Below, one piece after another: positions 50,101 to 56,730 of a stretch of 64,000 nt of DNA; position 1 is the first letter of the stretch; the number at the start of each line of letters is the position of its first letter. The translations under genes were made by a program, and so were the position numbers. The notes under the pieces were generated by a model, which saw only the letters and a program-made list of their open reading frames with translations, ran no database searches and was not told where the DNA came from. Source of the DNA: Aeromonas allosaccharophila (GTDB lineage: Bacteria; Pseudomonadota; Gammaproteobacteria; Enterobacterales; Aeromonadaceae); NCBI RefSeq assembly GCF_000819685.1, contig NZ_CDBR01000097.1, forward strand, positions 1 to 64,000. Reading direction: 5' to 3'.

Positions 50101-51143
50101 AAATAGAGATTGATGTTGGATGTACTCTGGCGCTTGAAGGTATTGAGATAGCGCGCCTGCAGATAACCGTTGATGGTGGCATTGCCGATCATTTCCAGCG
50201 TCTGGTGAAGCTGGAGGGTCAGATCGCTACGACTGCCCGCCGCTGTGATCCTGCCCTGCCCCTCCATCCTGAGTCCATAGACGCTGAGCGTACTCTGGCC
50301 TAGGAAGGTCATGTTACTGTTACTCTTCATCCCCAGGTTTCTGATGGACCAATTCCCAGCAGCCATGAGCACCCGCTGGTCGCTGGGCGCAACATCCATG
50401 ATGACGTTTTCGATGTAACGCGGCTGGAAAAGGGCCCCCCCTGTATTGCCATTGCCCGAGACCTCAAGAGAGCTGTAAACGGTGACCCTAGCATCATCAA
50501 GCTTGCCGTTGCCCGTGACGGTAAGCTCGTTTACATGGAGGTTCCCCGGCCCGGTGAACCCGCTGTTGTAATCATTCTTGATGGTTAACTTTTTGGCATA
50601 GACGGTCGCGCCATTGAGGTTAAGCACAGCCCCCTCGACGAGGGACAAGGTGTCGAAACGATATGTTTGCCCCGAGGTGAGGGTCGCAACGCAATTGTTG
50701 CCTCCCCATGAGGCATTTCTATAATCCCCAGCAACAGGGAATATAGCGCCATCACAGAGCAAATCGTTCTGGCTGCCATAAGCGGGAAAACTCTCCGAAT
50801 TAGTGGGGAAATTATCAGGATCATTGATAAAATCCACATTTTTGAGGGGACTTGCCAAGGTTCCGCTAATGCTACAGTTGGAGACCCATGTTCCCCCGTT
50901 CCAGTAACCACCGTTGTTACAATTGGCATTTGGCTGGATACTCTTGCCGAGAAAGGGATAGTTAGTTCCCACACTCAAGCTGGTGATCTTGCTCTCGTTG
51001 TTCATGCCAAGCAAACCAGGCGTCATATGACTTTGAACGGGGAATGGGAAGACGGCTGTGCATTGATCGCCCCCTTGTGCCGAGGCGGAACCCAGCATAA
51101 TGGTCAACATTATGAAGCCCCAGATAGACTTGCGGGTCTTCAT
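47148..51143 (-). CDS. mshQ: MSHA biogenesis protein MshQ (large exported protein)
   Basis: With the start at 51143 this is a 1331-residue protein beginning with a signal peptide (MKTRKSIWGFIMLTIMLGSASA). Residues ~150-450 and ~510-620 are built of short repeats such as LNAILYVKGGNLTMDSQAEL and INAILYVAGNIQMAGNAKL, predicting a beta-solenoid of the polymer-forming/DUF7305 kind. A Thr/Pro-rich linker and Ig-like segments follow. The C-terminal ~350 residues, with VYFGRLLAGTEAGVASAP and NKEDQCTRLSL, match the DUF6701 region of MshQ proteins. It is probably a surface or pilus-tip component. The upstream ATG (51200) overlaps mshP. Confidence 0.85.
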   Translation of the reverse strand: MKTRKSIWGFIMLTIMLGSASAQGGDQCTAVFPFPVQSHMTPGLLGMNNESKITSLSVGTNYPFLGKSIQPNANCNNGGYWNGGTWVSNCSISGTLASPLKNVDFINDPDNFPTNSESFPAYGSQNDLLCDGAIFPVAGDYRNASWGGNNCVATLTSGQTYRFDTLSLVEGAVLNLNGATVYAKKLTIKNDYNSGFTGPGNLHVNELTVTGNGKLDDARVTVYSSLEVSGNGNTGGALFQPRYIENVIMDVAPSDQRVLMAAGNWSIRNLGMKSNSNMTFLGQSTLSVYGLRMEGQGRITAAGSRSDLTLQLHQTLEMIGNATINGYLQARYLNTFKRQSTSNINLYFSGGSHWIDKLELGHNDKLFFDSGSATQFYIKNGLVLSDQMEVNAKGKANNLMLYNFGNVAMSGNTKLNAILYVKGGNLTMDSQAELTGAVSAVNVTMTGNSKVIHEPFGGDWPDICPFFNCKDIFTDPPTGGATMTPPPGVLQPPLGDLVCNIDGTVTRCAGHGSNSFTPGDHDFNNGSIGNQAEIIATGVTARLYFNNLDLNNARLNIRNRPENLFIYVKGDLSITGQNEINAILYVAGNIQMAGNAKLTGALAAGGNIDISGNRNYFFDQNAVEKVDLGGTSCGGESGGIKVDHFELSHSGQPLTCNPETVTVKACANAACTTLITDPVTATLSLTPTSASNGWIGGNSVSFSGGSTTVQLRNNTTTPVTIGVSSSTPTTKPGSSTLCKVGNGTPSVAACTLYFADSGLIFDVLDTYSNQPQDVTISAVKKDDITKQCVPGFTGVRSVGFWGTYNNPNTNNFGSKISIDGNAIATYAASVASPTPTTLNLTFDNQGNATLKKVAYPDAGQMQLSASHNGSSETAGLVMTGSDTFMARPVGLCITPPQGVCAAGDSSCPVFKKAGETFQVDIKAMAWESANDGDICAGNLITPNFVLSNIVLGSTLVAPNPGTNATLGITTYNHVAATNSVNTISQTVSEVGVFRMTATPPVNGYFNYTIPSAQSQPVGRFIPADFNLVSGEIVPACNAFSYMGQPFGVTLDVQARNTTGMQTQNYTGPFAKGTPYITVANNKDGHSLATRLTSITSLPWVNGKADFKGTTSFSRLSGNQPDGPYKSLLFGLYMRDEDGERSLIANPDFNDAVVGNCSGASCNARQIDSVPMKVYFGRLLAGTEAGVASAPLAIPLKMQYYEAGNWQPNKEDQCTRLSLAADGIRFLNPGHSFDAATRDLNLGAGRKIKLGLGSSAPGGDAAQAKDGEILFHFARPDISVRIPYKVDLAKQPLSPLWLSDPASANDGNLQGEAIFGSSRGNDRIIYRREVLH

Positions 51144-51168
51144 GGGTACTGGTTCGTTACACGAGGTC

Positions 51169-51642
51169 TCACGGGGCTGCGCCATCAAAGGCCTCCACAA
51201 TCAGGGTTCTGCTCACGGCAAAATCAGGGTTGGCACTGTTGAGGTCCGAGTGGCCACAGGTGCCGACACTCTCGAGACGATAGCCATTGGCTTGGCCACC
51301 ATTGTAGGTCACGGGTATCTGAGAACACTGAACGACCACCCGACACTGCGCCAAACCGGCAACTCCGGCAAACGAGGGCGGTGAGCGCACCCAGTCACAG
51401 CGATCCTGAGGGGCTGTCTGGGTCGGTCGGTTGGGAAAAAGCTGGTACAACGCTACTTCCAGTCCACTCTGGGCAGCCAGCAGGGCCCGCACGCTGCGCA
51501 CCTCCACCGTATTTTTCTCGCCGCTATCGACCAGAAAACGGCCCATGGCAGCCGCCAGCAGCGCCATTACCACAATAACAAACAGGGCGATCATCAAGGC
51601 GCTGCCTCGCATCCGACCGAAAGCCTGTGGATCAGGGCACAT
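51169..51642 (-). CDS. mshP: MSHA minor pilin-like protein MshP
   Basis: A 157-residue protein with an N-terminal hydrophobic helix, GSALMIALFVIVVMALLAAAMGRFLV (PilX-type prepilin helix), and a downstream Cys-containing globular part (RCDWVRS, AQCRVVVQCS, GTCGHS). In position and size it corresponds to MshP. The start overlaps the mshO end by 11 nt, so it is coupled to mshO. Confidence 0.87.
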   Translation of the reverse strand: MCPDPQAFGRMRGSALMIALFVIVVMALLAAAMGRFLVDSGEKNTVEVRSVRALLAAQSGLEVALYQLFPNRPTQTAPQDRCDWVRSPPSFAGVAGLAQCRVVVQCSQIPVTYNGGQANGYRLESVGTCGHSDLNSANPDFAVSRTLIVEAFDGAAP

Positions 51643-52561
51643 TGAACACCTCTATCTTGTGGTTGAAGGTGACCGACTCCCCCTTGCGCTCGAAGACAAA
51701 GCGCATGCCAAACTCCCCTTCGGCGTTAAACGCCGAGGTTTCCCGATAGAAGGTGCCAATACGAAGGGAATCCGCCATCAACACGCCTTGCGCGGGTAAA
51801 GGTGCACCAATGGCCGCGGTGGCACGGGTCAGCGTGTTTCCTTCCACACAGTAGCGAACCTGCTGGTTGGCAAAGTAGACCCGGCTGCCGGGAGAGAGGC
51901 CCGCCAGACTCTCGGTGCTGGTATAGCGGATGGTTTGCGCCCCGGAGACGGGCGTCAGCACATCGGTAACCCTGGCCACGCAGCGGCCATAATCGCAGCC
52001 TGCCGTGAGCGAACCAGCATTTTTGTCCGGCACGGGGAAGACGATCAGCTGGTCATCTTTTTTGACGGCGGTGGCATCCACATCCAGCGGATTGGCAGCA
52101 GAAGCCGGGGTCGCCATCACCAGCTCAAGGGTGGCCGTGCTCCCCGACATGGCGCGGTTAAGCGCCAGATAGCGGCTGGAGGTGCTGATGGGCCAGAACC
52201 GCAAACAGGCGCCCGAGTCGACCCATGTCCCGCCAGTCGTCTCGATCCGCTCCGATCCTGGCACGGCATCGCGCAGTTCGCGGTTAAGCCGCTCCATGGC
52301 GAAGCGGGCATCGCTCATCAGCTGCTCACGACTGCTGGCATCGCCATAGATCTGGCTGCCGATACCGATAAACTGGCTGGTAAAGGTCGCCATGATCCCG
52401 AGCAACAGGATCACCATCACCAACTCGACCAGGGTAAAGCCACTGTTACCCCGAGGCTGGCCGTAGGTTCGATTAGCCGGTAGGCATAATCGGACGCTGG
52501 AAGTAGTTACAGGCGCGGACATTCGGACAGGCAGGCAACACCCGACAGCAGAGCGCTCCAT
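51632..52561 (-). CDS. mshO: MSHA minor pilin MshO
   Basis: A 309-residue minor pilin of PilW/PulJ type. The prepilin site is GFTLVELVMVILLLGIMATF, cleaved after the Gly by PilD. The ATG at 52561 overlaps the mshD stop by 1 nt (TGATG). This gives an unusually long leader of about 41 residues. A start at 52522 (MSAPVTT) would shorten it but has no ribosome site. The C-terminal part has two Cys-containing motifs (GCDYGRCVARV) likely to form a disulfide. Confidence 0.88.
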   Translation of the reverse strand: MERSAVGCCLPVRMSAPVTTSSVRLCLPANRTYGQPRGNSGFTLVELVMVILLLGIMATFTSQFIGIGSQIYGDASSREQLMSDARFAMERLNRELRDAVPGSERIETTGGTWVDSGACLRFWPISTSSRYLALNRAMSGSTATLELVMATPASAANPLDVDATAVKKDDQLIVFPVPDKNAGSLTAGCDYGRCVARVTDVLTPVSGAQTIRYTSTESLAGLSPGSRVYFANQQVRYCVEGNTLTRATAAIGAPLPAQGVLMADSLRIGTFYRETSAFNAEGEFGMRFVFERKGESVTFNHKIEVFNVP

Positions 52562-53130
52562 CAGTAGTTACCCCGGTAGAAGGAGAAGTCGAGCACGCTC
52601 TCATCTGGCAGCTTGATCTGCAGATCGATGCGTTTGCCCACAGAGCAGGTCGCTACACAACTCTTGAAGCTGCCATCGCTAAAATCTGCGGCACTTACTG
52701 CAATCCTGACCTGATAGTTGCGATATTCATCATCATTATTCGTAACCCAGCTGGTTTGCGTAAACCGGCTGGCCTGCTGCCAACTGCCCGCGGTATCAAA
52801 ATCATCCACATCGTTATAGGTGTAGGGCTCTGACTCGCCGGTGCCATCAGGACCATAGCTGCTGGAACAAGGGGAGATGGTCACCCCCGCCACCTGCTCG
52901 CCACAGCGATAACGGCCACCGTTATGATCGGAGTTTTCATCAAACGACTTTTGCAAGATCTCGCCAGCCAGCCGCTGGGCCAGCTGGGCGGCACGCACCT
53001 GCTGCACCGGATCCACCGCCTGTGGCGCCTGATTAATCAGCAGCCCTAAAATGCCGGTCAAGGCCACCGCCAGCAGCACGATGCCGACAATCAGCTCAAT
53101 CAGGGTAAAACCGCGCTCAGGGGCTCTCAT
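52561..53130 (-). CDS. mshD: MSHA minor pilin MshD
   Basis: A 189-residue type IV minor pilin. The prepilin site is ERGFTLIELIVGIVLLAVALTGILGLLI near the start. The body has a Cys-rich loop (RYRCGEQVAGVTISPCSSSYG) and a second pair (FKSCVATCSVG). The ATG at 53130 lies within the last codons of mshC (14-nt overlap) and fits the short leader of pilins. The longer frame to 53181 is not needed. Confidence 0.9.
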   Translation of the reverse strand: MRAPERGFTLIELIVGIVLLAVALTGILGLLINQAPQAVDPVQQVRAAQLAQRLAGEILQKSFDENSDHNGGRYRCGEQVAGVTISPCSSSYGPDGTGESEPYTYNDVDDFDTAGSWQQASRFTQTSWVTNNDDEYRNYQVRIAVSAADFSDGSFKSCVATCSVGKRIDLQIKLPDESVLDFSFYRGNY

Positions 53131-53611
53131 GGATAAACCCCTCGGATTCAATCTTGATGCGGCTGGTTTCGCGACCATCACTCACCAGCAAGGTACAACC
53201 GGCAGCGCAAGTGCCCAGCGGTCGCCCCATCTGATCGAAGCGCAGCACGAAGCGGTTGTTGTTATCAAGGGAGATGGAGATACCGACAGAGGGCGTAACC
53301 AGTCGACCACGGGTCTCCAACTGGGGAGTCCAGCCACTACTGGTATCCAGGTCATCACTGGCGGGACACGCCGCATAAGTACGGTGGGCAAAACGGGGAG
53401 AGGCCACCACCAACTGGGTACAGCGGTCGGCAGGCTCATGCATATTGACGGTCTGTACCAACCGCAGCCGGGTCAGCAGCTCATCACGCACGGTTTGAGT
53501 TTCAAAGCCGCCTTTGCCCAGCCATTTGGGCACGGCAAAGGCGGCCAGAATCCCGAGTAACAGGATCACCAGTACCAGTTCAATCAGGGTAAAGCCCTTG
53601 GTTGCAGGCAT
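53117..53611 (-). CDS. mshC: MSHA minor pilin MshC
   Basis: A 164-residue type IV pilin-like protein with the prepilin site KGFTLIELVLVILLLGILAAFAVPKWL at the N-terminus. GAGAA precedes the ATG at 53611; an ATG at 53623 gives four more residues. Two Cys pairs (ADRCTQL/AACPAS and GTCAAGCTLL) probably form loops. It follows mshA after a terminator-like hairpin. Confidence 0.9.
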   Translation of the reverse strand: MPATKGFTLIELVLVILLLGILAAFAVPKWLGKGGFETQTVRDELLTRLRLVQTVNMHEPADRCTQLVVASPRFAHRTYAACPASDDLDTSSGWTPQLETRGRLVTPSVGISISLDNNNRFVLRFDQMGRPLGTCAAGCTLLVSDGRETSRIKIESEGFIHESP

Positions 53612-53638
53612 GGAGGTTCTCATCAGGGAAAAGAGAAA

Positions 53639-53656
53639 GCGAGGCCGAAGCCTCGC
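53639..53656 (-). terminator. Terminator-like hairpin after mshA
   Basis: On the minus strand GCGAGGC and GCCTCGC pair around TTCG (53639-53656) and run into TTTCTCTTTTCCC. It lies 13 bp past the mshA stop and should raise major pilin output over the minor pilins downstream. Confidence 0.8.
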
Positions 53657-53668
53657 TAGTTTAAACGG

Positions 53669-54148
53669 TTACTGACAATCGCCGTTATTGGCAGAGAGTT
53701 TTCCAATTTTAGATGTTGCAGTAGCAGTGCTGGTCGCTTCGGTATACAACACACACTTCGCATCTTTTTTCAGATCATTGTTTGCTTTGAATTGATATTT
53801 GGCAGGATTAGAACTTGCGACCTCAGTGCCATTCCAAGAACCATCAATAGTTACAGCCAGCTTAATGCCCTCATCTGAGGCTTTCGGATAACCGTAGGCA
53901 GTCTCGATTGTAGTACCGTCAGAGCTAGACACCGCGGCATCATCAGAACGCTCCTCACCCTCCAGCGCAGACTTGCTATAGACCAATTGGGCTGAGCTCT
54001 GTACTGCTGCCAGGACACCATCTGCAGCAGCTTTCTTAGCATCATCCTGCAGATTCAGGAACTTGGGTGCAGCGGTGACCGCCAGAATACCCAGAATGAT
54101 GATCACGATAACCAGTTCGATCAGGGTAAAACCCGCCTGTTTTTTCAT
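53669..54148 (-). CDS. mshA: MSHA major pilin MshA
   Basis: A 159-residue type IV pilin. The 6-residue leader ends KQAG, cleaved before FTLIELVIVIIILGILAVTAAPKFL, with the essential Glu5. LQDDAKKAAADGVLAAVQSSAQL is the conserved alpha-1 helix. Two Cys residues near the C-terminus (AKCVLYTE and GDCQ) form the D-loop. The body (Ser/Thr/Asp-rich) is lower in GC than flanking genes, as expected for a variable surface antigen. AGAGGAAA precedes the ATG. It lies 14 bp after mshB and is the main pilus subunit. Confidence 0.95.
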   Translation of the reverse strand: MKKQAGFTLIELVIVIIILGILAVTAAPKFLNLQDDAKKAAADGVLAAVQSSAQLVYSKSALEGEERSDDAAVSSSDGTTIETAYGYPKASDEGIKLAVTIDGSWNGTEVASSNPAKYQFKANNDLKKDAKCVLYTEATSTATATSKIGKLSANNGDCQ

Positions 54149-54162
54149 TTCACTTTCCTCTG

Positions 54163-54834
54163 TTAATTAATATTGGTGGTCACCTGACCGGATGCCGGAC
54201 GGTAACTGAAACTCATAAATGCATCAGTCTTGCCTTGCGGATCCTGATACTTGCCATCACTGCCCTTACTCAAACTATTGACCAGATAGTAGCGGCAGAC
54301 CGAATCAAGCCCGCTACCACTCACGGTGGCATAGTATTTCAGGTCATTCCCGCTACCACGCACTTCATTGAAGGTGGCCGTAGCCTTGGGCGGGTTTTGC
54401 AGCAGCCCCTCCCAAATATTGAGACAACGTTCGGCTGTCAGACTGGCCGGATCCACATTAGGATTGCCGCTGGCAGCGGTATCCATCGGATAGCCGGGCG
54501 ACAGCTCGCCGTTGCTGATCTGGCTGTCAGTCGGAGTAGTCAGATAGAAGCGGCTGCCGTCATAGAGCACGGTATTGAGACTGTCCTGTTTGGCGCGACC
54601 TTCCGCCTCCCATTGAGCCCGCACCAGCGAAACGCCGGTAGCAAAACCGCCTGAGACCCCTTCCACGCTGGCCTTTTTCGCTTCGTCAGTCACATCGAGA
54701 AAGCGTGGCAGCGCAGTCACCGCCAAGATCCCCAGGATCACGATAACGATCACCAGCTCAATGAGGGAGAAGCCAGCGGCCCGTCTCATCATCCCGTTTT
54801 CCGGCATTGTTGGTGCCATTGGTTTCATTGTCAT
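54163..54834 (-). CDS. mshB: MSHA pilin-like protein MshB
   Basis: A 223-residue pilin related to MshA. The prepilin site is AAGFSLIELVIVIVILGILAVTALPRFL, followed by VTDEAKKASVEGVSGGFATGV. The start at 54834 has GGAGGGAG upstream; the leader is then about 20 residues. A start at 54792 or 54789 is possible but lacks a ribosome site. A Cys pair (ERCLNIW and SVCRYYL) is probably the pilin disulfide. It begins a pilin subcluster, and in Vibrio mshB has its own promoter. Confidence 0.9.
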   Translation of the reverse strand: MTMKPMAPTMPENGMMRRAAGFSLIELVIVIVILGILAVTALPRFLDVTDEAKKASVEGVSGGFATGVSLVRAQWEAEGRAKQDSLNTVLYDGSRFYLTTPTDSQISNGELSPGYPMDTAASGNPNVDPASLTAERCLNIWEGLLQNPPKATATFNEVRGSGNDLKYYATVSGSGLDSVCRYYLVNSLSKGSDGKYQDPQGKTDAFMSFSYRPASGQVTTNIN

Positions 54835-54911
54835 GCTCCCTCCGTAGTGCCCCGCATTATTTCATGCAGGCCCAAAAAAATCATGTAGTTGGGTCATATG
54901 ATTAGCTTCAT

Positions 54912-55373
54912 TCAAGGCTTTTTCATCACCCGCCCGTCAGAAAACTGATAAATCAGCCAATAACCATCCCACCCCATCTCACAACCACTGCCATCGGGGC
55001 GGGCCAGAACTTGCAGGGGAGGCATGCCACCCTCCGTCTCACCCACCAGTGCCAACCACAACTGGCGGCAATTTTCCGAAGGGGATTGCAGCGGCACCAG
55101 CCCGAGTGGCCAACCACGCGCATCAAATTGCCAACCCTGACCCGCACTATGCAAGGTGTCGGGACGTCGCTCGTCGAGCCAGAGGCCGTGCAAACGCTGT
55201 GCCCGCTCGGCAAATTGCTCTCCCAGCAGAGTGAGCGCCAGTTGCTGCGCCTCTTCCCGATGGACCTGATAGCTGCGCACCAGGGTGGCGACGATCACCA
55301 TCAGCAGGATCACCACGGCGATCCGCCGATATCCGGTCAGCCAGCGATCATCCTGCTGCGTCTGTCTGCTCAT
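54912..55373 (-). CDS. mshF: MSHA biogenesis protein MshF
   Basis: A 153-residue bitopic membrane protein. A single membrane segment (RIAVVILLMVIVATLVRSYQV) near the N-terminus is followed by a periplasmic domain (QFAERAQRLHGLWLDE, then RPDGSGCEMGWDGYWLIYQFSDGR). By position between mshG and mshB and by these motifs it is MshF. The ATG at 55373 follows GAGGAC. An upstream extension (to 55430) is made from a partial copy of the mshG 3' end and is probably not coding. Confidence 0.82.
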   Translation of the reverse strand: MSRQTQQDDRWLTGYRRIAVVILLMVIVATLVRSYQVHREEAQQLALTLLGEQFAERAQRLHGLWLDERRPDTLHSAGQGWQFDARGWPLGLVPLQSPSENCRQLWLALVGETEGGMPPLQVLARPDGSGCEMGWDGYWLIYQFSDGRVMKKP

Positions 55374-55395
55374 CCCGTCCTCGACTCCACCGTGC

Positions 55396-55500
55396 TCTTG
55401 CCTCTTACGATGCTCATAGTGCCCCGCCAATCAGGCGGTTACTTGCCTCTTACGGCTCCCATCACGTCCCACCATTCAGACGTGAAGATATCCAGTTCCA
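55396..55500 (-). repeat. Two decayed copies of the mshG 3' end
   Basis: The last ~50 bp of mshG (55507-55556) recur in the same orientation at 55439-55493 (about 80% alike) and more weakly at 55396-55442. The core CGTAAGAGGCAAG occurs in all three. Copy B in frame would read DIFTSEWWDVMGAVRGK then stop, against GIFTPMWDMMRAVRGK in mshG. They fill the 133-bp gap between mshG and mshF. Confidence 0.75.
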
Positions 55501-55506
55501 GCAAGA

Positions 55507-56727
55507 TTACTTGCCTCTTACGGCTCGCATCATGTCCCACATCGGCGTGAAGATACCGAGCGCCAGGATCAACACCATCACCGCCACGATCCCGATCAGG
55601 ATCGGCTCGATGCGGGCGGTAAGGCTCTTGAGGTCATAATCCACCTCCCGCTCGTAATACTCGGCCGCTTCATGGAGCAGGTCATCGACCTGACCGGTCT
55701 CCTCCCCCACGGCGATCATCTGCATCACCAGCGGGGTAAACAGGCCGCTGCTGCCAGCGGTGCGCAGCAGGCTCTCGCCCCGCTCGATACCGGCGCGCAT
55801 ATCCCGCACTCGCCCCGCCATATAAGCGTTATCCACCGCATCAGCCACCAGGGTCAGCGCCGTGTTGAGCGGCACCCCGGCTTTGAGCATCATGGAGAAA
55901 CTGCGAGCAAAACGGGCCAACAAAGAGCGCTCTATGATGGTGCCGACGATCGGCAACTTGAGTTGCCAACGATGCCAGGTCAGCTTGCCCTTGGGTGTAG
56001 CGACCCAGCGACGCCAGCCAAACACCATCCCCGCCAGAATGGCGAGCAGCAGCCACCAGTAGTGGACAAAAAAGTGGGAAGTGGCGAGCAGAATGCGGGT
56101 CGCCAGCGGCAACTCCACCCCGAATTTGGCGAACATGCCGGCAAACACCGGGATCACCATGATATTGAGGATCACCATGGCGATACCAATGGCGATCATC
56201 ACGAAGCTGGGGTAGCGCATCGCGGTCTTGATCCGCTTGCGGGTCTCCAGCTCCAGCTCGAAATAGGTGGCGAGCTGCAAAAAGGCCTCTTCCAGCTGAC
56301 CGGTGTTCTCACCCACATGGATGATGGCGACAAACAGGCTGCTGAATACCTTGGGGTGCGCCTGCATCGAGCTGGAGAGCGGCCGACCGTTGCCGAGATC
56401 TTCCCCCAGCGAGTGAAGCGCCCGCTTGAGCGGCTTGCTGTGGGTGCTCTCCTCCAGCCCGGAGATGGCGCGCAGGATCGGGATCCCGGCCCGGGTCAGG
56501 GCATACATCTGGCGGCTGAAGATCACCAGCTCGTCCAGCTTGACGCCCCCTTCCAGCAACAGCGACCAGTCGATGGCGGCGGATTTGGCCTTGCCCGGTT
56601 TGAGCTCGGTCGGCATCACGCCGCGGCGCATCAGCTGCTCGGCGGCAGCCATCTCGTTGGCCGCTTCGACCACGCCACTGGTGGCGTTGCCCTGGCTGTC
56701 ACGCCCCTTGTAGGCAAAGTTAGCCAT
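55507..56727 (-). CDS. mshG: MSHA inner-membrane platform protein MshG
   Basis: A 406-residue GspF/PilC-type platform protein. Two T2SF domains (~70-190 and ~270-395) each contain the conserved pattern: LVIFSRQMYALTRAGIPILRAI and RFARSFSMMLKAGVPLNTALTLVADA. VGENTGQLEEAF and VGEETGQVDDLL are the repeated VGExTGxLxxxL motifs. Three membrane segments are visible. It anchors the ATPase MshE in the inner membrane. It starts 3 bp after the mshE stop. Confidence 0.95.
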   Translation of the reverse strand: MANFAYKGRDSQGNATSGVVEAANEMAAAEQLMRRGVMPTELKPGKAKSAAIDWSLLLEGGVKLDELVIFSRQMYALTRAGIPILRAISGLEESTHSKPLKRALHSLGEDLGNGRPLSSSMQAHPKVFSSLFVAIIHVGENTGQLEEAFLQLATYFELELETRKRIKTAMRYPSFVMIAIGIAMVILNIMVIPVFAGMFAKFGVELPLATRILLATSHFFVHYWWLLLAILAGMVFGWRRWVATPKGKLTWHRWQLKLPIVGTIIERSLLARFARSFSMMLKAGVPLNTALTLVADAVDNAYMAGRVRDMRAGIERGESLLRTAGSSGLFTPLVMQMIAVGEETGQVDDLLHEAAEYYEREVDYDLKSLTARIEPILIGIVAVMVLILALGIFTPMWDMMRAVRGK

Positions 56728-56730
56728 CGC

